The notes: generated by a model from the letters alone, not told the origin. A stretch of 64,000 nucleotides of DNA from Cytobacillus citreus (GCF_018343665.1 NZ_JAGYPM010000003.1:124001-188000); one strand, 5' to 3'; counted from the first letter of the stretch, positions 43,601 to 52,548 are shown. Numbers and translations are program-made.

Positions 43601-45532
43601 TTAAGACACCACATTCTGCGGAATCGTCGGCAAGACACTTTTTACTAATTCAACTACTTCTTGTTTTTCATTTTGATCCATTAGGATATGAACAATCCCT
43701 TTATCTTCATGTGTTCTAATTAATCTCCCAATACCTTGTCTTAACCGCAGGATCATATAGGGTAAATCAACCTCTTTAAATGGCTCATTTGCTCCTTCAC
43801 GTTTAGCGGTAAAGACCGGGTCATGAGGAGGAAATGGAAGCGAGTAAATAAAAACATTCTCAAGGGATCTTCCAGGAACATCGAGCCCTTCCCATAGATG
43901 AACCGAACAAAGAACAGACTGTTCATCGTTTTGAAAATCAGAAACTAAAGTACTGATCTCAGCATCTCCCTCAAAATAAATTGGGAAATTCATTTTTCCG
44001 TATATTTGTTTCTTAAAGCGAGCAAGATCAGCATGATTCGTAAATAATACTAATGCCCTGCCTTTAGTCTTTTCCAGTTGTCCTTGAACATAATGCATTT
44101 TCTCTTTTTCCGCTTTACTCGGAAATTCTGGCATAGTAATGATCATATTTTCCTCATAATCAAATGGAGAAGAAACAGAAAAAGATAAATATTGATCAAT
44201 ACCAAGGCTTTTAGCCATATAATCAAATGAATTATTCTCAGATAATGTCGCAGAGGAGAAGATAAACGGTTTCTTTTGGGAGAAAACCTCTTCCCTCATA
44301 ATATCTTCAACCATCCTTGGCATAATGACTAATGTTCTTTCTCCATTATTCTCTTCAAACCATGTAATGCCTTTTAATTCTTTTAAAAATAACGATAAAG
44401 AATAATAAATTTGCTCTAAATATTCTTCAACAATTTTCAAATCATACTCGTTGATAACATACATTTCACTTTCAAATACTAGTTCTTCCTCAAGAGTGCT
44501 AATAAGCTCAAGGAGTTTTTTTCCTTCCTTTATCACATTTTCAGATTTTTGAACTGTTCTCTTTTCTGAAATTTCGGCTGAGGAAGATGCATGCTCAAGT
44601 GCATAAAAAAATTGCTCATTCTGGACAATCGTTTTTTCTATAATATATAAAGTCTTTTCCCTAACATCATTAGCCATTAGCCTCGTTAAAAGAGATTCAA
44701 GTATTTGCTCTGTAAATCGATATGTTAATGCTTTTTGGGAAGCGAACTCTAATAAATGGCCTTCGTCAAAAACAACACCTGAACTTTCTGGCAATAGAGG
44801 CAGCTGACCTTCACGCTTCCTAGATTCCTTTGTCCAAATATGCTCCATATAAAAATCATGAGAACAAATAATGATATCCTTTGCACTGCGGTAATAATCT
44901 CGATTTAGTGTTTGTCCACAACGATGGCGCTTTTCACATGTAAAGCAATCTTGAAATGGATCCCACGCAATTTTTCCCCACATCTCATCTGTTAATTCTG
45001 GATATTCCTTACGATCACCGTATTTTTCGAAGTTTTGCATGGACGAGCCAGAATGAACAAATTCAGGAAGCTGATCATAAAGCGCATTATAAACATCCAT
45101 ATCCTCACTTGCAATGTGTTGATCAAGCTTTTTTAAACATAAATATTGATCTCTCGACTTAGCCAGACGCACATCAATGTTTAAATTTAAAGCCTTCTCA
45201 AGCTTGGCAATATCGCCTTCCTTCTTAACAAGCTGTTCAATTAATGTTTCATCCGCACAAGCAATGATCGCAGGCTTATTTATGTATCTTGCATAAGCAA
45301 TGCAATAAAGTAAATAGACGATGGTTTTTCCTGTGCCTACCCCTGCCTCCGCAAAAATAACTCTCTTTTCTTTAAATGCCTTTTCAAGTTGAAAGGCCAT
45401 AAAAATTTGTTCGTCCCTTAACTCAAATCCTGATTCCGGCAATATATCGTAGAAAACATCACCAATCCACTCGTTTAATTTATCAAAAAAAGAATCGTTT
45501 TTGGACAATGCAAACGGCATCTTGCTTTGCAT
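43601..45532 (-). CDS. ypvA: DinG/XPD-type DNA helicase YpvA
   Basis: A 643-residue superfamily 2 helicase of the Rad3/XPD/DinG type, the B. subtilis YpvA. Walker A is EAGVGTGKTIVYLL near residue 67, Walker B is the variant VVFDEGHLL, and the late motifs include VLCSVHLWEGLDVPG and LRLRQGIGRLIR. Four cysteines in the region of YLCLKKL and CFTCEKRHRCGQ suggest an iron-sulfur cluster, as in XPD-type helicases. It should unwind DNA 5' to 3'. GGAGGGG precedes the ATG. It is convergent with the MFS and small zinc-ribbon genes. Confidence 0.93.
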   Translation of the reverse strand: MQSKMPFALSKNDSFFDKLNEWIGDVFYDILPESGFELRDEQIFMAFQLEKAFKEKRVIFAEAGVGTGKTIVYLLYCIAYARYINKPAIIACADETLIEQLVKKEGDIAKLEKALNLNIDVRLAKSRDQYLCLKKLDQHIASEDMDVYNALYDQLPEFVHSGSSMQNFEKYGDRKEYPELTDEMWGKIAWDPFQDCFTCEKRHRCGQTLNRDYYRSAKDIIICSHDFYMEHIWTKESRKREGQLPLLPESSGVVFDEGHLLEFASQKALTYRFTEQILESLLTRLMANDVREKTLYIIEKTIVQNEQFFYALEHASSSAEISEKRTVQKSENVIKEGKKLLELISTLEEELVFESEMYVINEYDLKIVEEYLEQIYYSLSLFLKELKGITWFEENNGERTLVIMPRMVEDIMREEVFSQKKPFIFSSATLSENNSFDYMAKSLGIDQYLSFSVSSPFDYEENMIITMPEFPSKAEKEKMHYVQGQLEKTKGRALVLFTNHADLARFKKQIYGKMNFPIYFEGDAEISTLVSDFQNDEQSVLCSVHLWEGLDVPGRSLENVFIYSLPFPPHDPVFTAKREGANEPFKEVDLPYMILRLRQGIGRLIRTHEDKGIVHILMDQNEKQEVVELVKSVLPTIPQNVVS

Positions 45533-45559
45533 ATTACCCCTCCGGTAAATAAAAAGTTT

Positions 45560-45770
45560 AAGCGCTTTGATAGAAAAGTGGAAGCGCCGTGCACAGGGGC
45601 GACAAGCATAAGACAGGCCGACGAGAAGGTTTGGTCTTTAACCTTCTTGGCGGACTGGCTTATGACCTCCGACGAACAGGACGTTCTAGTGCCGACGTTG
45701 CAACAGGACGTTGCGTTCTTAGTCGGCGAGCCCCTAGGCGCTGAAGCTAGCCTTTTCTAGAAAAGCGCTT
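45560..45770. repeat. Inverted-repeat-bounded element, family 2
   Basis: A 211-base GC-rich element. Both ends carry AAGCGCTT with nearby complementary AGAAAAG and CTTTTCT, and inner ends GAAGCGCC and GGCGCTGAAGC. It shares with 49815-49940 the blocks GACAAGCA.AAGAC, TTGGCTTRTGACCTC and AGGCGCTGAAGCT, but has an additional segment with ACAGGACGTT repeated twice. No coding capacity is seen. From 45771 to 46028 there is AT-rich DNA and, on the minus strand, a weak open frame discussed elsewhere. Confidence 0.65.
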
Positions 45771-46028
45771 ATTTCATAACTGTATCATTTAATCATTATT
45801 AAACAAAAGAACATCAATCATTTTATCGTAAATAATAAAAGTGTCAAGTAAGAAAAAAAAGAATCTGACTGACTGCCAGATTCAAGTAAGAAAACCTTGT
45901 TTTAATGAATAAACAAGTAAAAATTTTCTCGAGATAGAGCAATGACTTGCTCCATAAGGAAGTCTATCCGAATAATCATCCCAGAATCAATCTGAATTTT
46001 GATTGATCCAAAGGCACTTTCGCTTTTC

Positions 46029-46199
46029 TTATTTTTGTATTGATGAAAATGAAAAAGATATTGCCTGCTGGAGATCATGCTGAGCATTTTTCAGCTGCTC
46101 GAGAGCCGTTAAGGATAAATCCTTTTCATCTTTAATTGCTTCGATCGTATCGGTTAAAGCCTGTGATATTTTATTAAAATCTATAATGGGTTGATTCAA
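46029..46199 (-). CDS. Small protein, 56 aa, YptA-position
   Basis: A 56-residue peptide starting at TTG with a strong AGGAGGG box eight bases upstream: MNQPIIDFNKISQALTD, then a helical, charged middle and LQQAISFSFSSIQK at the end. It lies between ypvA and ypsC, the position of the small gene yptA in B. subtilis, but I cannot claim homology. The -1 frame continues for another 41 codons past its end with fairly good coding character (FGSIKIQIDSGMIIRIDFL), so an ancestral longer protein with a frameshift is possible. Confidence 0.5.
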   Translation of the reverse strand: MNQPIIDFNKISQALTDTIEAIKDEKDLSLTALEQLKNAQHDLQQAISFSFSSIQK

Positions 46200-46314
46200 T
46201 GAATAGCCCTCCTGACCTTTTTTGATGATAAGTATATAATATTCAAGGTCAGGAAAACGTATGCAAAGAAAATTGCAGTTTTATTTTTTATTTGTCGGAA
46301 GCAATCGAAAGTCT

Positions 46315-46476
46315 TCCATAAAGTGAAACTTCAATCAGTGGGGGTTTTCCTCATCCCCCACTGATTGTTAGTTGAACTTATCAGGCCTTTACGGGCAGTT
46401 GATCCCCCACTTACTCTTCATTGTTTTACTCGAATCATTGAAGTGGGGGTCTTACTGCCCGTTAATCTGCGATAAA
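46315..46476 (-). repeat. IS200/IS605-like two-hairpin element (possible orphan omega-RNA)
   Basis: Read on the minus strand the element begins TTTATCGCAGATTAACGGG one base after the ypsC stop, and ends TTGAAGTTTCACTTTATGG. It makes two strong hairpins: an outer ACGGGCAGT / ACTGCCCGT with inner CCCCCACTT / AAGTGGGGG, and CAATCAGTGGGGG / CCCCCACTGATTG around a ten-base loop. This layout is like the right end of TnpB-bearing IS200/IS605 elements, where the omega-RNA scaffold is encoded, but no tnpA, tnpB or iscB is present. It may act as the ypsC terminator region. Confidence 0.55.
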
Positions 46477-47616
46477 CTACTGCCTAGCTTTTGGCGGTCT
46501 TTTTCCCCAATATTGATAATAATCTGTGCGGATAAATCCATTAAATAACTTTCGTTTTTTTGTTGCTGGATTTCCGTAATATTTTTCAAATTCTTCATTC
46601 GAAGTGAGTATATAAATGGACCAAGTATCAAGTGAGGAAAATGTTTTTCCCATCTCTTCATACATTTTCTGTACAGCTTCTTTCTCTCCAAGTCTTTCAC
46701 CATACGGCGGATTCCCAACGATTACTCCATATTCCTTAGTTGTTGTAAAATCCTTCACTTGCATTTGCTTGAAACTAATTAACTCTCCTAAACCAGCTTC
46801 AAAAGCATTTTCTTGAGCAATTTTGACCATGCGGTGATCAATATCTGTGCCTGTAATATCAAGTGGCTGATCATATTTCGCTAAATCTTCCGTTTCAATT
46901 CTTACTTCTTCCCATACTTTTTCCGGTATCCAATTCCACGACTCTGAAACAAATTCTCGATTAAATCCTGGTGCAATATTTTGCCCAATTAATACAGCTT
47001 CGATTGGAATAGTACCCGATCCGCAGAATGGATCGACAAAAGGTTTCTCTGGTGTCCAATTTGTAAGCATAACAAGGGCAGCTGCAAGTGTTTCTTTTAA
47101 AGGTGCTTCCCCCTGTCCAGCTCTGTATCCCCGTTTATGCAGTCCGCTTCCACTTGCATCTATTGAAATTAAGGCTATATCTTTATGAAGAGCAACTTCG
47201 ATTTTGAATAAAGGTCCATTTTCTTCAAACCAACCCGTTTTTTTATAATGAGATCTCATTCTTTCGACGATTGCCTTTTTTACGATTGCCTGACAGTCAG
47301 AAACACTAAACAGCTTTGATTTGACAGATTTCCCTGTAACCGGAAACTCCGCATTCTCTGGCAAATAATTTTCCCATGGCAATGATTTCGTTTTTTCAAA
47401 GAGCTCATCAAATGTAGTTGCCTTGAATTCACCGATTTTTATTTTTATTCTATCAGCTGTTCTCAGCCACATATTAGAACGGGCAATTGCAAGAGCATCG
47501 CCTTTATATGTAATTCTCCCATTTTCAACTTCACAATCATACCCTAGAGCACGCACTTCTTTAGCAACTAAAGCTTCAAGCCCCATTGCAGATGTTGCAA
47601 TTAAATCATACTTCAT
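46477..47616 (-). CDS. ypsC: THUMP-domain rRNA methyltransferase YpsC
   Basis: A 379-residue RNA methyltransferase of the RlmL/K-N-terminal type, B. subtilis YpsC. Residues 1-150 form the ferredoxin-like and THUMP RNA-binding part (GLEALVAKEVRALGYDCEVE, then TAIVKKA-type helices), and the rest is a class I SAM methyltransferase. The DPFCGSGTIPIEAV block is motif I, and the catalytic NPPY is in VIVGNPPYGERLG, as for N2-guanine methylation. It probably acts on 23S rRNA. The stop codon is immediately followed by the two-hairpin element. Confidence 0.9.
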   Translation of the reverse strand: MKYDLIATSAMGLEALVAKEVRALGYDCEVENGRITYKGDALAIARSNMWLRTADRIKIKIGEFKATTFDELFEKTKSLPWENYLPENAEFPVTGKSVKSKLFSVSDCQAIVKKAIVERMRSHYKKTGWFEENGPLFKIEVALHKDIALISIDASGSGLHKRGYRAGQGEAPLKETLAAALVMLTNWTPEKPFVDPFCGSGTIPIEAVLIGQNIAPGFNREFVSESWNWIPEKVWEEVRIETEDLAKYDQPLDITGTDIDHRMVKIAQENAFEAGLGELISFKQMQVKDFTTTKEYGVIVGNPPYGERLGEKEAVQKMYEEMGKTFSSLDTWSIYILTSNEEFEKYYGNPATKKRKLFNGFIRTDYYQYWGKRPPKARQ

Positions 47617-47628
47617 GAACGTTTCACC

Positions 47629-49648
47629 CTATTTAATGAATTCCTGATCCCAACTTTCAAAAAAGGTCATTAGCTTATGAAAAGGGATAGGTTTAGAAAA
47701 ATAAAATCCTTGAATATAATCACAATTTTCTTTTTTAAGAAACTCATATTGTTTTTTGTTTTCTACACCCTCAGCTATCACCTTGAGATGCAGTCGATGA
47801 GCCATAGTAATAATTGCCTCAACAATTGAGCAATCTTCCTTATAATCCAACAAACCGCCTATAAAACTTTTATCAATTTTTAAGATATCAAGTGGAAAGC
47901 GATTCAAATAACTTAATGAAGAATATCCGGTTCCAAAATCATCTATAGATAATTTTATTCCAAGCTGCTTTAATTTTACTAGTTTATCGACAGATTCATT
48001 TGCTTTTGGCATAATCATACTCTCTGTTAATTCAAAATCAATATAATTAGGATTAACATTAGTCTTTTGAATGATGTCATCAATGGATTTCACAAAGTTT
48101 TCCTGATTAAAATGAATGGCTGATATATTGATACTCATTCTTAGTTTAGGTTTTCCATGTAAATGTATCATTTTCAAATCTTCACAAGCTTTTTGGATAA
48201 TCCATTCACTTATAGGAATAATTAAGCCTGATTCTTCAGCTAGTGGAATAAATTCTGAAGGTGGAATCACACCTAATTGCTTTTGTTTCCATCTGACTAA
48301 TGCTTCTACACTTACGATTTCATTCGTGTTTGCATCCATTACAGGGTGATACACAAGATATATTTCATTACGCTCTAATGCTCGCCGTAAATTATTTTCC
48401 ATTATCATTTTTTTAGATTCGTTTCGATGCATTTCTGTATGGTAAAGCTCAAACTGATTTCTCCCACTATATTTTGCCTCGTACATCGCTTTATCTGCAT
48501 TTCGTAACAATGACTCTATATCATTTCCATCCAATGGATATAAACTGATTCCGATACTCGTTGTAACAAAAACTTCCTGACCGTTTAGCAGAAATGATTT
48601 TGATAATGCTTCAATTATTCCTTCTGCAATATGAACAGCTTCCCTTGGATGCTTAATATTAGGTAATACAATGACAAACTCATCTCCACCAAGGCGGGCA
48701 ATCATATCTTTATTTTTTATGATCCCCTTTATTCTTTAAGAGCATATCCCCATAATTATGGCCTAGTGTATCATTTATTTGCTTGAATCTATCTAAATCA
48801 AGAAAAAGAATGGCGAGCAGCTGCTTATATTTTTGTGCTGTATGTAATAATCCTTCGAGACGCTTATTTAAACTATAACGGTTTGCTACCCCAGTAAGGG
48901 AATCATGATGTGCTAGGTACCTAAGCTGATCTTCAGCATGTTTCCTATCTGTAATATCTGTAAAAACCGCAACAAAGTTATTAATATTGCCATGTTCATC
49001 TTTAATAGAGCTAATTGTTATCCATTCCGGAAAAACTTCTCCACTTTTGCGTTTATTCCAAATTTCACCTTTCCAATAACCAATATCATTAATTTGTTTC
49101 CACATATTTTTGTAGAATAATACATCGTGGATTCCTGATTGGAGAATATTTGGATTCTTTCCTACTACTTCTTCATTACTATATCCCGTAACGATTTCAA
49201 AGGCAGGATTTACAGAAATAATCCTGCTGTTTTTATCCGTAATCATAACACCTTCACTTGTATTTTCAAGAACCTTTTCTGCTAGCTTTTTTTCATTTTG
49301 CGATATCTTTTGTTGAGTATTATCGCAGAAAATAACGATATATTGGGGATCATCTGCTCCTTTTTCAGAAAATGTTCGGATCAACATCCATTCTGAATAT
49401 AATTCACCATTTTTTCTTTTCTTTTGAACTTCACCCTCCCAATTACCCAATTGTTGGAGGGAAAATTTAATTGTGAGAAAATCATTCATCTTTTTAAACA
49501 AAGAAGCGAAATCAATCCCTGCTGCATCCTCATCTTGAAAAAGTGTGATCTTTTTCGCCGCTGGATTTAATGACGTGATGTTAAAATCCTTGTTTAAAAT
49601 GATGACTCCTTCCTGCATATGGTTTATTACAATGTCAGATAATTTCAT
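47629..49648 (-). pseudogene. Frameshifted PAS-PAS-GGDEF-EAL protein gene
   Basis: Two adjacent frames together encode a cyclic-di-GMP protein. The 5' frame (48710-49648) has two PAS domains (LSDIVINHMQEGVIIL, then ENTSEGVMITDKNSRIISVN) and the start of a GGDEF domain (LAILFLDLDRFKQINDTLGHNYGDMLL). It then stops. The 3' frame (47629-48705) resumes with MIARLGGDEFVIVLPN, the intact GGDEF signature, and a complete EAL domain (VSVEALVRWKQ, FELTESMIMP, DDFGTGYSSLSYL, KIDKSFIGG). At the junction about a dozen codons of the usual GGDEF sequence are missing and the frame shifts. A separately expressed EAL half is possible but has no good ribosome binding site. Confidence 0.85.
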
Positions 49649-49814
49649 TTTTCTCGTCCCTATTTGCTATATATTGTCATGTCGACTTATTTCAAATCAT
49701 TCGTTTATTATCATATATGTATTTTATCCAATATACAAGAATAGCCTTATCTTCACCTTATCAATGAAAAAATGCTGTCATTAAATCGACATAAAATAAA
49801 CTGTACAAAAAGAA

Positions 49815-49940
49815 CAAATGCGCAAGCGCCTTGCTCACCTCCGACAAGCACAAGACGAGCCTCTCGGAAAGGTGCTCTTTACCTTTCTGGGAGGATTGGC
49901 TTGTGACCTCGAGGAGGTAGGCGCTGAAGCTGAACGTAGA
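49815..49940. repeat. Second copy of repeat family 2
   Basis: A GC-rich block of about 125 bases, starting GCGCAAGCGCCTTGCTCACC and ending AGGCGCTGAAGCTGAAC, with internal GACAAGCACAAGACGAGCC and TTGGCTTGTGACCTCGAGG. It shares these blocks with 45560-45770, and lacks the additional ACAGGACGTT segment. Bases 49649-49814 and 49941-49995 show nothing else. Confidence 0.6.
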
Positions 49941-49999
49941 TAAACTATATCTCAAGTTATCAACAGATAGCGAAAATTATAATTTCCTATAAAATAAGA

Positions 50000-50026
50000 A
50001 AAGCTCTCCTTTTAGGAGAGCACTCA
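50000..50026 (-). terminator. Terminator of rnpB
   Basis: Arms TGCTCTCCT / AGGAGAGCTTTTCTT with a four-base loop on the minus strand, about 20 bases past the 3' end of the RNase P RNA. Confidence 0.8.
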
Positions 50027-50047
50027 TCTCAATTATTAATCTCACTA

Positions 50048-50450
50048 ATAACGTTCTGTAAGCCATGTTTTGTACCTGTGTACTGCAAACGACCTTAGGT
50101 CTCGTACTTAGGTGGTAATCATCTATCTACAGGTTAACCTGTCCTTCTCCTCGTTCATTTCCTTAGAGAAAGTGCCCCTACCATAATTTGGGTTTCTCGC
50201 TCGTGGGGTTTACCTCGTTCCACCCTTTTCATTTCTGAAAAGGCTACGTCACTGTGGCACTTTCAAGGTATTCATGCCATATCCAGTAATGGACTTAGGC
50301 ATTTTCCCTGCCGTCAGCCAAGCAAATGGCTGCCCTAGCTTATGATTTCACTAGGCACGAACACTACGGACATCTCAGCCCGTGCGAGCATGGACTTTCC
50401 TCTGCAATTCACTTACGCTCATTACAGCGATTACCCGAACGCTATTAATG
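50048..50450 (-). ncRNA. rnpB: RNase P RNA, B type
   Basis: The catalytic RNA of ribonuclease P, which trims the 5' leader of tRNA precursors together with RnpA. The sequence is easy to recognise: CGTTCGGGTAATCGCTG at the 5' end, AGAGGAAAGTCCATGCTCGC (the P3-P4 region), GACGGCAGGGAAAATGCC, the core GAAAGTGCCACAGTGACG, ACGAGCGAGAAACCCAAATT, TAGATAGATGATTACC, and ACAAAACATGGCTTACAGAACG at the 3' end. The layout is that of the Bacillus B-type RNA. The exact ends are approximate to a few bases. A strong promoter lies just upstream. Confidence 0.97.
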
Positions 50451-50462
50451 ATGACAAAAGTT

Positions 50463-50491
50463 ATTATATGTAACTTTCGTGTGAATAGCAA
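50463..50491 (-). promoter_or_regulatory. Promoter of rnpB
   Basis: On the minus strand, -35 TTGCTA and a perfect -10 TATAAT are separated by 17 bases. The predicted start near 50456 fits the 5' end of the RNase P RNA. Confidence 0.8.
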
Positions 50492-50523
50492 TGGTTTTCA
50501 GCTTGAAATTGAGGAAAATTTCA

Positions 50524-50823
50524 TCAATCGTACAATTTACTGCCAAAAACATGCTTTTCTAAATTGGATAGCCGTTTTAGTATATCGAAATTAGTAGTTC
50601 CCGCTGTTTGCGTAGCTGGGCGCCTTGAAGTATCTTCAAGCTGTTTTCTTAATCGCATATTTTCTTGTTGCAAATCTTCAATTTCCTGATGAAATGTCTC
50701 ATAATCCTTTATGACCCAATCCAAAAATTTATCTACTTCTTCTGGCTTGTAGCCGCGCATTGCAGTTTTAAACTCTTTTTCCAAAATATCTTTTGCTGTT
50801 AATTTCACTTTATCAGAAAGCAT
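50524..50823 (-). CDS. gpsB: Cell division protein GpsB
   Basis: GpsB is a small coiled-coil adaptor that moves PBP1 and other wall synthases between division septum and side wall. The 99-residue sequence closely follows the B. subtilis one: the N-terminal DivIVA-like membrane-binding and PBP-binding part ([20 protein letters not shown] then [11 protein letters not shown]), a coiled coil ([23 protein letters not shown]), a linker, and the C-terminal trimer-forming [23 protein letters not shown] stands nine bases before the ATG at 50823; the frame is open further upstream but that part has no coding character. Confidence 0.96.
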   Translation of the reverse strand: MLSDKVKLTAKDILEKEFKTAMRGYKPEEVDKFLDWVIKDYETFHQEIEDLQQENMRLRKQLEDTSRRPATQTAGTTNFDILKRLSNLEKHVFGSKLYD

Positions 50824-50906
50824 GATAATCACCTCTAGTAATACCATCATCAACACTATTTTTTCAAAGATATGCATTTTTGTCAATTTTTCTTTTGAAT
50901 TAATTT

Positions 50907-51470
50907 TTAATCATCCATAAGTTTCATCTGTTCTTCTTCAACAAGCACTTGTAAATCATCGAAATTTATCAATCGGATCTCGTATTCATTCTTCTCCTGC
51001 TCTTTTTTTGCTTCTTCATATATGTACTTCGGACTACCTTCTTTTTCAGTATCATAAAATAAAAGCAGCACATCGCTTTTCTGAATAAAAAATTTGTTTT
51101 TGAGGCGAAATTGCCAAGAATTTTCATAAGGTTTTCGAGAAACAGAATCGACAAAATCAGCTTGAACGATTATTGATTCGTACCATTCTCTATTCGATTC
51201 TTTCCAAGATTCTTCCTGATTCAAAAATGGAGTAATAACTGCTAGCTTTAAATCATTAAAGCCTTCTAGCTGTAAATCAAAAACTACTTCTGCTGCCCAT
51301 AATTCTGTTCCTAGCTGCCCGCTAATCATTACCCATTCCAGACCTTCTTCTAATAAGGAAATAAGATTGGCTTTTATGGCCCTTTTTATAAACAAAACAG
51401 CAGGATCATCGTTTTTAAATATGCCAATCTCATATGGTTTGTAACCAGATACAACCGCAATATTAGCCAT
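50907..51470 (-). CDS. ypsA: SLOG-type protein YpsA
   Basis: A 187-residue Rossmann-like protein of the SLOG superfamily (DUF1273), the B. subtilis YpsA. It starts [18 protein letters not shown] ([19 protein letters not shown]) and has the mid [20 protein letters not shown] and the later [21 protein letters not shown] typical of the family, which is thought to bind a nucleotide-like ligand. High levels of YpsA block division in B. subtilis and S. aureus, and the gene sits next to gpsB, which fits a link with division. Its ligand is unknown. GAGG stands before the ATG. Confidence 0.92.
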   Translation of the reverse strand: MANIAVVSGYKPYEIGIFKNDDPAVLFIKRAIKANLISLLEEGLEWVMISGQLGTELWAAEVVFDLQLEGFNDLKLAVITPFLNQEESWKESNREWYESIIVQADFVDSVSRKPYENSWQFRLKNKFFIQKSDVLLLFYDTEKEGSPKYIYEEAKKEQEKNEYEIRLINFDDLQVLVEEEQMKLMDD

Positions 51471-51542
51471 TTTTAAACCTCAATTATTATTTAATAAAAT
51501 AAAATAACAAGGGCAACAATGCCCTTGTCAGCGTTTTTACTT

Positions 51543-51842
51543 TCAATAAAATGGTCCCCCACCGAACATGCCTGGTCTTGGAACACCATATCCTCCGGCT
51601 CCGCCATAACCGCCAGGATATGGTCCAGGTGCTGCAACAAACTGCTGATTTGTCACTTCATTCACAACTGATTGAGTGTGTGGAAATGAGTGCACATGTT
51701 GAAAATGAGTGTGGTTAACATTAGTTGTATGACTAGGATGAATATGTGGGACGATATTGTTTTGGAAAGTATTGTTAACACAACATTTTGTTGGATGAAC
51801 AATCGCAGGCAAAACATGAGTTGGTCTTGGTCCACAATACAT
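51543..51842 (-). CDS. cotD: Spore coat protein CotD
   Basis: A 99-residue inner coat protein rich in histidine, asparagine and glycine. The N-terminal CGPRPTHVLPAIVHPTKCC, the IVPHIHPSHTTNVNHTHFQH run and the FPHTQS block are those of B. subtilis CotD. The C-terminus here is a glycine-proline-tyrosine-rich tail (PGPYPGGYGGAGGYG) that the B. subtilis protein lacks. It is made in the mother cell; a sigma-K-like promoter lies upstream. AAAGGGG precedes the ATG. It has only two adjacent cysteines besides Cys3. Confidence 0.93.
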   Translation of the reverse strand: MYCGPRPTHVLPAIVHPTKCCVNNTFQNNIVPHIHPSHTTNVNHTHFQHVHSFPHTQSVVNEVTNQQFVAAPGPYPGGYGGAGGYGVPRPGMFGGGPFY

Positions 51843-51880
51843 GTAAAGATCCCCTTTCTACAATAAATTATTTACATTAA

Positions 51881-51908
51881 TAGCCTATGTCGAAAAAGGG
51901 ATTCTTGT
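51881..51908 (-). promoter_or_regulatory. Sigma-K-type promoter of cotD
   Basis: On the minus strand, a -10 CATAGGCTA fits CATANNNTA exactly, with AC 17 bases upstream as -35. It lies about 40 bases before the cotD start codon, in agreement with late mother-cell expression. Confidence 0.6.
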
Positions 51909-52011
51909 ACTAATGAAAAAACCTAATTTATACCTATTTTTATAATACTACACATTTACCTATTAGAAAGTATAAATAAACATTCATGAAAATATTCTCG
52001 ATTGCCGATTA

Positions 52012-52107
52012 CTAAAACATGCTATAAAAACCGTCTTTCATGTTTGAAAAAAGAATAGCTGTAAATAAAACCACGAAAAAAAACAGGAATAAAATTGCTT
52101 TATACAT
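52012..52107 (-). CDS. Putative 31-aa membrane peptide
   Basis: A 31-codon frame of almost pure membrane-helix composition (MYKAILFLFFFVVLFTAILF then SNMKDGFYSMF). A GTGAGG box stands eight bases before the ATG. It is upstream of cotD on the same strand. Such one-helix peptides are frequent in Bacillus, often made during sporulation, but no family can be named. Bases 51843-51880 and 52108-52235 hold nothing else. Confidence 0.45.
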   Translation of the reverse strand: MYKAILFLFFFVVLFTAILFSNMKDGFYSMF

Positions 52108-52235
52108 GTTATCTGCCTCACTATTTTCCATTCTGTACACAATTACACATTTTACAGCTTTCCTTATCTACATACAACTAGGAAATTAGTGGATGCTATG
52201 TGAAAACATTAATATATTGTTTTTTTATTTTTTTG

Positions 52236-52548
52236 TCTATGCTAAACTTCCTTGTTGATTTCCGCTGCAGGTACTAAGCGATTGCGGACAATCCGGTAGC
52301 CACCTCATCGCTTTCGCTCCTGCTAGGTCTTTCTTTGACTCGCTTCTCTCGCAGAATATTGAATAAACATCCTTGATTAAACACCGCATTAGCAGTTATT
52401 TCATTGAACACACACTTTATTTTAGTACGTTAATAAACTTAAATTTTACTATTAGCCGATAAAATGCCAATGCATTTTTGAAGAGTTTCGCGCCTTTCTC
52501 TCCAATCAACAACAAAGTAGCATAATCGTCACTGAGCTTTTACACAGC
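52236..52548. repeat. Composite MITE-like repeat overlapping the end of yprB
   Basis: A diverged, long copy (about 313 bases) of the composite family. It has the left-end GCTAAACTTCCTTGTTGATT, the TCCGCTGCAGGTAC block, CTTTGACTCGCTTCTCTCGC, the ATATTGAATAAACATCC segment and CACACTTTATTTTAGTACG tail of the hairpin form, then the ATCAACAACAAAGTAGC and GAGCTTTTACACAGC right end. The last 20 bases of it are within the yprB coding frame and supply its stop codon. Confidence 0.65.

Noticed and set aside
45527..45760. Plus-strand frame of 77 codons
   Set aside because: It lies in repeat family 2 and starts inside the ypvA leader; no start signal.
46452..46718. Minus-strand frame of 88 codons ending QINGQ
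   Set aside because: It is the shifted frame of the ypsC C-terminus and runs into the hairpin element.
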